Positions 26,616 to 34,107 of a stretch of 46,222 bases of DNA are shown piece after piece. Both the position numbers and the translations under genes were made by a program. Where the stretch lies: assembly GCA_023132135.1 (NCBI GenBank), contig JAGLYR010000147.1, forward strand, positions 1-46,222, read 5' to 3'. This stretch comes from Candidatus Eiseniibacteriota bacterium. GTDB taxonomy: Bacteria; Arandabacterota; Arandabacteria; JAGLYR01. Below the pieces are notes generated by a model. The model saw nothing but the letters and a program-made list of their open reading frames with translations, did no database searches and had not been told where the DNA came from. Positions within the stretch are counted from its first letter, which is position 1, and every line of letters begins with the position of its first letter.

Positions 26616-27380
26616 ATGTTGACCTCACTCCAGGAGCTGGATCGATGCCAAACGCCGTTGGGCGAGCTGACCCTGTGGCGGCGGCGTTCGGCGTCCCAGG
26701 GTGGGACGGAGTTCTACGAGGTCCGGCTGGACGGAGAATTTCTCATGTCCAGCCTGGTCAACCACTCCGAGATTGCCCTGGCCAAGCTGGCTCTGGCGGA
26801 ACTGCCCGATGGAGAGTGGGATATCCTGGTCGGGGGACTGGGATTGGGCTACACGGCCAAAGCGGCCCTGGATTTTCCGAATGTCCGATCCGTGACCGTG
26901 GTGGAGTACCTGGAACCCGTGATCAACTGGCACCGGTGGCAGATCGTACCTCTGGGTGTGGAACTCACAACGGACGGGCGCTGCCGCCTGGTCCAGGCGG
27001 ACTTCTTCGATATGGTGGGCCCGTCAGATGGTACCGTCGAAGCCAATCCTGCGTCTCAAACCTATCACGGGATCCTCATCGATATTGACCATTCGCCCTG
27101 CCATCTGATCCGTGCCTCCCACGCGCCTTTCTACGAAACGGAAGGTCTCCGGCGCCTGGCGGCCCACCTCGCGCCGGGCGGAGTGTTCGCCCTCTGGTCC
27201 GCCGAACCGCCGGAAGAGGAGTTTCTGGCCCGCCTGCATACCGTCTTCGCCGACGCCAAAGCCTGTGAAGTCGAGTTCTTCAATCCCCTGGTAGATGAGA
27301 AAGACACAAACTGCATCTACATTGCGGCCGGGCCGAGACGGCACCGCGGGTCGAAAAGCTCAAGTTCGCGTTTTCCTTAA
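26616..27380 (+). CDS. Spermidine-synthase-like SAM-binding protein
   Basis: A 254-residue cytoplasmic protein of the spermidine synthase/class I methyltransferase superfamily. Seen: FYEVRLDGEFLMSS and ALAELPDGEWDILVGGLGLG, the glycine-rich cofactor loop (GGLGLGYTAKAAL), acidic end of strand 2 (VTVVEYLEPV), then VQADFFD and GILIDIDHSPCHLI. The C-terminal LAPGGVFALWSAEPPEEEFL is usual for this group. The acidic polyamine-binding motif of true spermidine synthases (GGGDG, D.tDP) is altered, so a methyltransferase or another SAM-dependent role is as likely. It is a single gene between inverted REP-like copies. Confidence 0.75.
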   Translation: MLTSLQELDRCQTPLGELTLWRRRSASQGGTEFYEVRLDGEFLMSSLVNHSEIALAKLALAELPDGEWDILVGGLGLGYTAKAALDFPNVRSVTVVEYLEPVINWHRWQIVPLGVELTTDGRCRLVQADFFDMVGPSDGTVEANPASQTYHGILIDIDHSPCHLIRASHAPFYETEGLRRLAAHLAPGGVFALWSAEPPEEEFLARLHTVFADAKACEVEFFNPLVDEKDTNCIYIAAGPRRHRGSKSSSSRFP

Positions 27381-27437
27381 CCGACATGGATATTGAGGGT
27401 TAGATCCCTTGCCAGCGAGTGTGCAGAAAGATTCTGC

Positions 27438-27466
27438 TTGACCGCCGGCTCTTTTTGTACTACAAT
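27438..27466 (+). promoter_or_regulatory. Promoter for the sulfate transport operon
   Basis: TTGACC, 17-bp spacer, TACAAT. The start near 27473 leaves a leader of about 75 nt that contains a REP-like hairpin. I see no SAM-riboswitch or T-box signature. Confidence 0.65.
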
Positions 27467-27492
27467 TGGAGTGTGATTGGAGTGCAGCTAGA

Positions 27493-27532
27493 TACAACGC
27501 CGTACCAGATGGCTGGTGAAAAACGCGGGCCA
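27493..27532 (+). repeat. REP-like element, copy R
   Basis: TACAACGCC, hairpin GCCGT-loop-ATGGC (27499-27513), and tail GGTGAAAAACGCGGGC (27515-27530). Compared with copy L, the flanks are conserved while the stem sequence differs but still pairs. It ends 1-2 bases before the AAGGAGGA of sbp. Confidence 0.65.
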
Positions 27533-27547
27533 TAAGGAGGACGGATC

Positions 27548-28612
27548 GTGGATCGACTTGGATGGCTTCGCTCGAGGAGGCTGTGGGTGGCCCTGGTGGT
27601 TTTGGCCATGGCGGGGACCTCCGGCTGCGGGAGCAAGGGACAGAAGGGAGAATCCGGGACGGAGGAAGACGTCCTGGTGCTGGCCGCCTACACGGTTCCC
27701 AAGGAGGCCTACGAGAAGGAGATCATCCCGGCCTTCCAGCGGCTCTGGAAGGCGAAGACGGGTCGGGACCTCACCGTAGAGCAGTCCTACGAGGCCTCCG
27801 GCGCCCAGGCGCGGGCCGTACTGGGCGGTTTCCAGGCCGATGTTGTCGCGCTCTCCCTCGAGGGGGACGTGGACAAGCTGGTGGATGCCGGCCTCATCAC
27901 CCACAACTGGAAGAAGCGGATCTGGAACGGGTTTATCACGCGCTCGGTTGTGGCCATCGGTGTCCGCCCCGGGAATCCGAAGAACATCCGCGGCTGGGAA
28001 GACCTCGCGAGACCCGACGTGGAGGTCCTCTACCCCAACCCCAAGACGTCGGGCGGGGCGATGTGGTGCGTGAATGCAATCTACGGCGCCGGCCTCAAGA
28101 TGTCGGAAGAGAAAACAGGCAATGCGGATCCCGGACAGGCCCGTGAGCTACTCAAGCGGATCCAGAGACGCGTGAAGGTGATGGACAAGTCCGGGAGATT
28201 GTCGGTGAGCACGTTCGAGCGCGGAATCGGGGACGCCATCCTCACCTACGAGAACGAAATCCTGCTCCGCCAGCTCCAGGGCCGGGACTTCCCCGTGGTC
28301 GTGCCCCCGGCGACAATCCTGATCGAGAACCCGATCGCAGTCGTCGACAAGAACGCCGAGAAGCATGGAACACGTGATCTGGCGGATGCCTTCGTCGAAT
28401 TCTGCCACACCGACGAGGCCCAGCGGGTCTACGCCCGGTACGGATTCCGCGCCGCGAACCCCGAGATCCTCGAGGAATTCGCCGACCAGTACCCGGTTCC
28501 CCCAATGCTCTTCGACGTCGAGTATCTGGGCGGCTGGGCCCGCGTCCGGGAGACGCTCTACGGTCCGGAGGGAACCTGGACCCTCGTGACTCGGGAACTG
28601 GCGAAGGAGTAG
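27548..28612 (+). CDS. sbp: Sulfate ABC transporter substrate-binding lipoprotein
   Basis: Captures sulfate (or thiosulfate) outside the inner membrane and hands it to CysTW. The 354-residue product begins with GTG, seven bases after a near-perfect AAGGAGGA. Lipoprotein signal LWVALVVLAMAGTSGC. Family marks: VLVLAAYTVPKEAYEK, EQSYEASGAQARAVLGGFQA, DVVALSLEGDVDKLVDAGLI, YPNPKTSGGAMWCVNAIYGA, ILTYENEILL. It is lipid-anchored rather than free, unlike E. coli Sbp. First gene of sbp-cysT-cysW-cysA. Confidence 0.93.
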   Translation: MDRLGWLRSRRLWVALVVLAMAGTSGCGSKGQKGESGTEEDVLVLAAYTVPKEAYEKEIIPAFQRLWKAKTGRDLTVEQSYEASGAQARAVLGGFQADVVALSLEGDVDKLVDAGLITHNWKKRIWNGFITRSVVAIGVRPGNPKNIRGWEDLARPDVEVLYPNPKTSGGAMWCVNAIYGAGLKMSEEKTGNADPGQARELLKRIQRRVKVMDKSGRLSVSTFERGIGDAILTYENEILLRQLQGRDFPVVVPPATILIENPIAVVDKNAEKHGTRDLADAFVEFCHTDEAQRVYARYGFRAANPEILEEFADQYPVPPMLFDVEYLGGWARVRETLYGPEGTWTLVTRELAKE

Positions 28613-28616
28613 CCCG

Positions 28617-29468
28617 GTGGCCGTCGAGACGATCCAGGGCAAAAAGACCGGGCGGAGCAGCAGAGGATGGAACGCGGACCCGATGCTCCGCGGAATCTCC
28701 CTGTCCTACCTCGGCCTGTTCGTGGCGCTCCCGATTGCAGCCCTCACCGTCCGGGCGTGCGGCGGGGGGATTGCGCGGCTCTGGGTGGAGTTGACGAGGC
28801 CGGAAGCGCTCTTCTCTCTCCAGCTGACCCTGGCGATGGCGGGCGCCATGATCGTGGTCAACGTCCTGATGGGAACACTCACGGCATGGGTGCTTGTCCG
28901 CTACCGCTTTCCCGGTCAGTCCGTCATCAACGCCCTGATCGATCTGCCGTTTGCGATCCCGACTGTGGTCACCGGCCTCATGCTCGTCATGCTCTATGGG
29001 CCACAAAGCGCGGTCGGCAGCTTTCTGTCCTCCCAGGGGATCGAGATCATCTATGCCAAGCCCGGCATCGTTCTGGCTCTCCTCTTCGTCACGTCTCCCT
29101 TCGTCGTGCGCGCCGTCCAGCCGGTGTTGATGGAGATGGACCAGGACATGGAGGAGGCCGCGGCCACCCTCGGAGCCAGCCAGTGGACCGTTTTCCGGAA
29201 GGTGATCATACCGTCCATCCTGCCGGCCGTCCTGACCGGCGCCGCCCTGTCCTTCAGCCGGGCGCTTGGCGAGTTCGGTTCGGTGGTCATGGTTGCGGGG
29301 AACATCCCCATGAGGACCCAGGTCGCCCCCGTGTTCATCTACGGCGAGGTGGAGAGCGACAACCCTCTGGGCGCGCTCGGGGTCTCCCTCGTTCTCCTGG
29401 CCGGCTCTCTCACCATCCTCGTCCTCCTGAACCTGCTGCAGCGAATGGGGAGGAAACGCGATGACTGA
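28617..29468 (+). CDS. cysT: Sulfate ABC transporter permease CysT (CysU)
   Basis: One of the two membrane subunits of the sulfate importer. The 283-residue protein starts on GTG, with AAGGAG overlapping the sbp stop region. Six helices can be traced (ISLSYLGLFVALPIAALTV first). The coupling EAA loop is EEAAATLGASQWTVFRKVI, followed by SFSRALGEFGSVVMVAGNIP, which is diagnostic for CysT/CysW. The end overlaps cysW by 8 nt. Confidence 0.93.
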   Translation: MAVETIQGKKTGRSSRGWNADPMLRGISLSYLGLFVALPIAALTVRACGGGIARLWVELTRPEALFSLQLTLAMAGAMIVVNVLMGTLTAWVLVRYRFPGQSVINALIDLPFAIPTVVTGLMLVMLYGPQSAVGSFLSSQGIEIIYAKPGIVLALLFVTSPFVVRAVQPVLMEMDQDMEEAAATLGASQWTVFRKVIIPSILPAVLTGAALSFSRALGEFGSVVMVAGNIPMRTQVAPVFIYGEVESDNPLGALGVSLVLLAGSLTILVLLNLLQRMGRKRDD

Positions 29469-30348
29469 TCCCGGACTCGCTGTCCAGTTGCCCCCGGATG
29501 GCCTCCCGGTACACCGTCCCGCCGGCCGCGCGGGTCTCGGGGCCGCCCCCTGGGGCCGCTGGGGCCTCATTGCCCTGGTGCTGGTCTGGTTTACGGTGCT
29601 CACACTCTTCCCAATCGGGGCCATCATCAAGGGAGCTTGGCAGGAAGGGCTCACCGCATCTCTGGCGGCCCTGCGGACCCCGGCCGCCACCCGCGCCTTC
29701 ACTCTGACGGTGGGAATCACCGTGACGGCGGTCGTGATCAACACGTTGTTCGGGACCGTCCTCGCTCTGGTTCTGGCGCGGCAGCGTTTCTGGGGCAAGC
29801 TGCTCGTCGAGGGAATCGTGGACCTGCCCTTCTCGGTGTCACCCGTGGTGGCCGGGGTCATGTTCATTGTTCTGTTCGGACCGGAGGGCTGGCTCGGCAG
29901 ATGGTTCGAGGCCGGCGGGATCCGCATCGTCTTCGCCGTGCCCGGGATGGTCCTGGCGACGATCTTCGTCACGCTGCCCTTCGTGACGCGGCAGGTGGTG
30001 CCGGTTCTCCGGGAGTGCGGGCTGGAACAGGAGGAAGCCGCCCGGACCCTCGGCGCCAACCCATGGCAGACTTTCTGGCGGGTGACTCTGCCGTCGGTAC
30101 GCTGGGGGCTGGCGTACGGGATCACGCTGACCACCGCGCGGGCCCTCGGGGAGTTCGGGGCCGTACTTGTGGTGAGCGGCAGCATCATCGGGCGAACGCA
30201 GACCGCCACCCTCCACATCCACCAGGAGTTCACCAACTTCCACTACGCGGGCGCGTTCTCCGCCTCGCTGGTTCTGGCCGTCGTATCGTTCTGCCTGCTG
30301 CTGGCCATGGAGTTCTTGAAGACGAGAGTCGAAAGCAGAACCCAGTAG
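29461..30348 (+). CDS. cysW: Sulfate ABC transporter permease CysW
   Basis: Second membrane subunit, 295 residues, starting at an ATG inside the end of cysT with GGGGAGGA upstream. A Pro/Gly/Arg-rich N-terminal stretch precedes the first helix (LIALVLVWFTVLTLFPIGAI). EAA loop: EEAARTLGANPWQTFWRVTL; then TTARALGEFGAVLVVSGSII and a CysW-type TLHIHQEFTNFHYAGAFSAS. Forms a heterodimer with CysT (family knowledge). Confidence 0.93.
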   Translation: MTDPGLAVQLPPDGLPVHRPAGRAGLGAAPWGRWGLIALVLVWFTVLTLFPIGAIIKGAWQEGLTASLAALRTPAATRAFTLTVGITVTAVVINTLFGTVLALVLARQRFWGKLLVEGIVDLPFSVSPVVAGVMFIVLFGPEGWLGRWFEAGGIRIVFAVPGMVLATIFVTLPFVTRQVVPVLRECGLEQEEAARTLGANPWQTFWRVTLPSVRWGLAYGITLTTARALGEFGAVLVVSGSIIGRTQTATLHIHQEFTNFHYAGAFSASLVLAVVSFCLLLAMEFLKTRVESRTQ

Positions 30349-30390
30349 CCGGCCGTCCCCAGGACGCGCCGGCAACCCGGAGTGAACACG

Positions 30391-31506
30391 ATGGGGATTC
30401 TAGTCAATGGAGTGACGAAGCGGTTCCCGCCCGGACGCGGGGAAGCCCTGGGCCACCTGGCAGTGGACGACGCCACCTTCTCCGTGCCGCGCGGCCACCT
30501 GGTGGCCCTGCTTGGGCCCAGCGGGTCGGGTAAGAGCACGATCCTCCGGATCATCGCCGGCCTCGAGGAACCCGACGCCGGCGAAGTCTACCTCGACAGC
30601 GAGCTCGTCACCGCTCACCCGGTCCACCGGCGCGGCGTGGGGTTCGTCTTCCAGCACTACGCCCTGTTCAAACACGCCAGCGTGGAGAAGAACATCGCGT
30701 TCGGTCTCGAAGTCCGCAAATGGCCGCGCCCCGAAATCCAGAGACGGGTGGCCGAGCTTCTGGACCTCATCCAGCTCCAGGGGTACGAGGACCGATATCC
30801 GTCACAGCTCTCGGGCGGGCAGCGGCAACGCGTCGCCCTCGCCCGGGCGCTCGCGCCCCGCCCGCGCGTGCTCCTCCTGGACGAACCATTCGGCGCCCTC
30901 GACGCCAAGGTCCGCCGCAACCTGGCCACCCAGATTCGCCAGCTGCACAGCGAGTTCCAGACGACCACCGTCTTCGTCACCCACGACCAGGAGGAAGCCA
31001 TCGAGATCTCCGACGAGATCGTGGTCATCAACCGCGGGCGCGTCGACCAGATAGGGTCCGCCGAGGAGATCTACGACCACCCCAAGAACAAGTTCGTCGC
31101 CAGCTTCATCGGGAACGTGAATGTGATCGAGGGGTACCTGGTGAACGGCACCCTCTCCATCGGCCCTCAGAGGATCCCCGTGCCGAGCCGCCGGACTGAA
31201 GTTCCGGATGGCGAGGTCGTTCTGCTCGCCCGTCCGGAGGACGTGGAGCTGGTCGAGGAGACCATGCCCGGCGCCATGAAGGGCATCGTCAAGGAGGTCC
31301 GCTACCGGGGCGACCGCTACGAGCAGGAAATCGAGATCGCCGGCCAGACGATACGCGTGGTCGAGATCAAGAGCCGCGGTCAAGCGGTCGTTCGCCATGC
31401 GGGCCAGCGCGTGGGCGTCCGCTTCACCCGCCACCGGCTGTTCGAGGTCGAGAAGGATCACGAGGCGATCCGGGCGCAGCTGCAGAGCCTCGGGTACATC
31501 GAGTGA
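30391..31506 (+). CDS. cysA: Sulfate ABC transporter ATP-binding protein CysA
   Basis: Energises sulfate import. The 371-residue form starts at ATG 30391, with CGGAG eight bases upstream; the GTG three codons earlier is less likely. Walker [10 protein letters not shown] (42-50), Q-loop FVFQHYALF, signature [15 protein letters not shown], Walker [13 protein letters not shown] and the H-loop FVTHDQEEA are all intact. The C-terminal 120 residues are a TOBE-like regulatory domain ([14 protein letters not shown]) typical of CysA. Last gene of the operon; the next gene has its own promoter. Confidence 0.94.
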   Translation: MGILVNGVTKRFPPGRGEALGHLAVDDATFSVPRGHLVALLGPSGSGKSTILRIIAGLEEPDAGEVYLDSELVTAHPVHRRGVGFVFQHYALFKHASVEKNIAFGLEVRKWPRPEIQRRVAELLDLIQLQGYEDRYPSQLSGGQRQRVALARALAPRPRVLLLDEPFGALDAKVRRNLATQIRQLHSEFQTTTVFVTHDQEEAIEISDEIVVINRGRVDQIGSAEEIYDHPKNKFVASFIGNVNVIEGYLVNGTLSIGPQRIPVPSRRTEVPDGEVVLLARPEDVELVEETMPGAMKGIVKEVRYRGDRYEQEIEIAGQTIRVVEIKSRGQAVVRHAGQRVGVRFTRHRLFEVEKDHEAIRAQLQSLGYIE

Positions 31507-31548
31507 GTCTCCCGGGCGTCCTACTTCGCCCTCTCCCTGAACTTCGCC

Positions 31549-31577
31549 TTGAACCCACCCGCCACATTCCGTATAAT
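31549..31577 (+). promoter_or_regulatory. Promoter for the Cys-rich secreted protein
   Basis: TTGAAC, 17-bp spacer, consensus TATAAT (31572-31577). Start near 31584 sets ATG 31629 as the first usable start. Confidence 0.75.
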
Positions 31578-31628
31578 CACAGATACAGGTCAGCCGGCAG
31601 ATCCTTGTCTCAAACTCGGGAGAATCAA

Positions 31629-32702
31629 ATGTCTATCCGTATCATCGCAATCACCTTGCTGTTCCTGGTTTTCAGCGTTGCTGCCACCGACGCCGGCGCT
31701 GAGGCCATCATTGCCGATCATTCGGGAGTCTCGCAGTTCGAGGAAATCCCCGACGCAGTGATCACGTACATTCAGTCGAACTACGAGTTCTTCTACGGTC
31801 ACACTTCGCACGGTAGCCAGATAATGACGGGCCTCGACGTGCTGTACGACGAGGATCCCTTCTACGCGGAGCCTCCCTTCACTGAATACGGGGACGACCT
31901 GGGACACAACGGCGATGTCTCATGGGTTCCCCCCACCACGAACTACCTCGATTCTCACCCTGAATGCAACGTCGTGATGTGGTCGTGGTGCGGCGGCTGC
32001 TCGGACAACACGGAAGCGGGAATCAACACCTACCTGGATGCGATGAACCAGCTGGAACTGGATTACCCGTTGGTCACCTTCATATACATGACCGGGCACC
32101 TGGACGGGTCCGGACTGGCCGGGAACCTCTACGCCCGCAACAACCAGATCCGGCAGTACTGCACCGCGAATTCAAAGGTCCTTTTTGACTTTGCAGACAT
32201 AGAGAGCTGGGACCCGGACGGGAACTACTACCCCGACGAGTCCGACAACTGCTCCTGGTGCTCAGTGTGGTGCGCTTCTCATCCGTGTCCTTCCTGTGGG
32301 TGCGCCCATTCCCATTGCTTCAACTGCTACCAAAAGGGCAAAGGTTTCTGGTGGATGATGGCGAGGGTGTCCGGTTGGGATCCGACGACCGCGGTCCAGG
32401 CGGCCTCCGCGCCGGCTTCGGGCAGAGCCTCCTTCCTCGAGCAGAACTACCCGAACCCGTTCAACCCATCCACGACAATCGGCTTCCGGTTGCCGGCTGC
32501 CCTGCACGTCCACCTGGAGATCTTTGACGTCTCGGGCCATAGCGTGGCCGTCCTGCTGGACCGCCGGTTTGGGGCCGGTGACCATGTCATCGAGTGGGAC
32601 GGCAAGGACTCCACCGGCCGGCCCGTGGCAACCGGAACGTACTTCTGCCAATTGCGCGCCGGTGATCTCACAGACACGAAGAAGATGACGCTTCTCAAGT
32701 GA
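31629..32702 (+). CDS. Secreted Cys-rich protein with sorting domain
   Basis: The 357-residue product starts at the ATG preceded by GGGAGA, with signal peptide IITLLFLVFSVAATDAGA-like. The core (about 30-205) begins with FFYGHTSHGSQIMTGLDVL and contains WSWCGGCSDN and FIYMTGHLDGSG; the order of Gly/His/Ser, Asn and HLD motifs recalls SGNH hydrolases, but this is a weak match and no activity is claimed. Residues about 210-240 form a dense Cys cluster (CSWCSVWCASHPCPSCGC, then HCFNC), which could bind metal or form disulfides. The end is a full sorting domain: QNYPNPFNPSTTIGFRLP, TGTYFCQL, KKMTLLK. Confidence 0.72.
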   Translation: MSIRIIAITLLFLVFSVAATDAGAEAIIADHSGVSQFEEIPDAVITYIQSNYEFFYGHTSHGSQIMTGLDVLYDEDPFYAEPPFTEYGDDLGHNGDVSWVPPTTNYLDSHPECNVVMWSWCGGCSDNTEAGINTYLDAMNQLELDYPLVTFIYMTGHLDGSGLAGNLYARNNQIRQYCTANSKVLFDFADIESWDPDGNYYPDESDNCSWCSVWCASHPCPSCGCAHSHCFNCYQKGKGFWWMMARVSGWDPTTAVQAASAPASGRASFLEQNYPNPFNPSTTIGFRLPAALHVHLEIFDVSGHSVAVLLDRRFGAGDHVIEWDGKDSTGRPVATGTYFCQLRAGDLTDTKKMTLLK

Positions 32703-32803
32703 TGTAGAGCAAGAAGAACCCGCAGGACACGCGCAGCGTACGGTGTCGCTCGCGATTGTCCAGTCTCGTCCAGGCACCTGTCCCCCTTGCCGGGAGGTGA
32801 ACC

Positions 32804-34015
32804 ATGAGGCTCGCTATTGCTGTTTTCCTGCTCGCTTCGTTCCTCACCATATCCGCCCCCGCCCTGGCCGCGAGCTGGAACGTCCCATCTCAATGTCCGA
32901 CCATCCAGGCCGGAATCGATTCAGCAAGCGCCGGAGACACCGTGCTGGTTGCCTGCGGCACGTACCACGAATATGACATCGTCATGAAACCGGGCGTCTT
33001 GTTGAGGAGTGAAACGGGCGAGGCCGACTGCGCAACCATCCATGCCCAGCAGCAGGGCAGGATCTTCTACTGCAAGTGCCTGGACGTAACGCCCGGCATC
33101 GAGGGGTTCACAATCACGGGTGGCTATGCCACGGGAGAATACCCCGACTGTTGCGGGGCAGGCATGTACTGCGAGGCTTCTTCTCCCTTGATTGTCAATT
33201 GCACCTTTTCCGGCAACTCCGCCCAAGGCATGGGCGGCGGAATTTACTGCCGCCAGTACGCCTCCCCAACACTCATTGGCTGCACCTTCTCCGGTAACTC
33301 GGCGGGCGGCGCGGGTGGTATGTACTGCGAGAACGGCTCCTCCCCCGCGCTCACCAATTGCACCTTTGCCGACAACCTTGCCGACTGCGGCGGGGCCCTG
33401 AGCTGCATATGGGGAGGTCTTCCTGCATTCACCAACTGCACCTTCTCCGGCAACTCCGCAGCGGACGGCGGCGCTGTCGAATGCTGGGGCTCTTCTCCTG
33501 TATTCACCGGCTGCGTCTTCTCGGGCAACTCCGCCTACGGCTGGGGCGGCGGAGCAATGGGACTCCACAAGTTCTCCAATCCCACAATTACCGGCTGTAC
33601 CTTCTGCGGGAATTCAGGTCCTGAAGGCGGCGTGATACTCTGCGACATCTACTGCGATCCTGCTCTGGAGAACACAATCATCGCCTTCAGCACCGAAGGG
33701 GAAGCCATCTGCTGCCTCGGCGGCAGCAGTCCCACCCTCAGCTGCTGCGATGTCTACGGCAACGAGGGCGGCAACTGGACAGGGTGCATCGCCGGTCAGC
33801 ACGGTGTTGACGGGAACTTCTCGGAGTGCCCGCTGTTCTGCGATTCGCAGAACGGGGACTTCCATCTTCAGAACTGCTCTCCCTGCGCTGTGGGCAATCA
33901 CCCCGACGGCTGCGACTGCGGGCTCATCGGCGCGTATGACGTTGGCTGTGAGTGCGGTCTGCCAACGGCAGTGGAGCAGGCAAGCTGGTCGTCGCTCAAG
34001 ACTCTCTACCGTTAA
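32804..34015 (+). CDS. Secreted right-handed beta-helix repeat protein
   Basis: The 403-residue product has signal peptide AIAVFLLASFLTISAPALA and a strong GGGAGGTG ribosome binding site. After QCPTIQAGIDSASAGDTVLV (the usual cap of these proteins) come about seven coils with C.TFSGNSA..GGG.YC, the pattern of polymorphic-outer-membrane-protein and pectate-lyase-like beta-helices; it is unusually rich in cysteine. There is no enzymatic signature. The large sorting domain is absent; instead the protein ends in QASWSSLKTLYR, close to the tail of the lipoprotein pair at 9560-10848. The stop codon begins the element TAACCTGGATAACCCGGG. Confidence 0.8.
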   Translation: MRLAIAVFLLASFLTISAPALAASWNVPSQCPTIQAGIDSASAGDTVLVACGTYHEYDIVMKPGVLLRSETGEADCATIHAQQQGRIFYCKCLDVTPGIEGFTITGGYATGEYPDCCGAGMYCEASSPLIVNCTFSGNSAQGMGGGIYCRQYASPTLIGCTFSGNSAGGAGGMYCENGSSPALTNCTFADNLADCGGALSCIWGGLPAFTNCTFSGNSAADGGAVECWGSSPVFTGCVFSGNSAYGWGGGAMGLHKFSNPTITGCTFCGNSGPEGGVILCDIYCDPALENTIIAFSTEGEAICCLGGSSPTLSCCDVYGNEGGNWTGCIAGQHGVDGNFSECPLFCDSQNGDFHLQNCSPCAVGNHPDGCDCGLIGAYDVGCECGLPTAVEQASWSSLKTLYR

Positions 34016-34056
34016 CCTGGATAACCCGGGCCAAGGCACGGCTCTTGCGCAACGGA

Positions 34057-34085
34057 TTGACAGGCACCCGGCCTCTCCATATATT
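34057..34085 (+). promoter_or_regulatory. Strong promoter for the membrane phosphodiesterase
   Basis: Consensus TTGACA (34057-34062), 17-bp spacer, TATATT (34080-34085). Transcription would start near 34092, at the Shine-Dalgarno sequence of the next gene, so starts at 33952 or 34084 are unlikely. Confidence 0.75.
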
Positions 34086-34107
34086 GAGACAGAGAGGAGC
34101 GTCGGCT

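Noticed and set aside
27493-27547. A sulfate-responsive riboswitch in the sbp leader
   Set aside because: The hairpin there is a copy of a repeated element also found outside leaders (26528-26570 lies upstream of a promoter; 40837-40854 lies at a gene end). No known riboswitch core is visible.
28242-30236. 664-codon minus-strand frame across sbp, cysT and cysW
   Set aside because: Antisense shadow: low-complexity, Arg/Pro/Thr-rich, opposite to three textbook transporter genes.
33952-34107. GTG 33952 or TTG 34084 as the phosphodiesterase start
   Set aside because: 33952 overlaps the beta-helix gene by 64 nt and gives an unnatural N-terminus; 34084 lies inside the -10 box.
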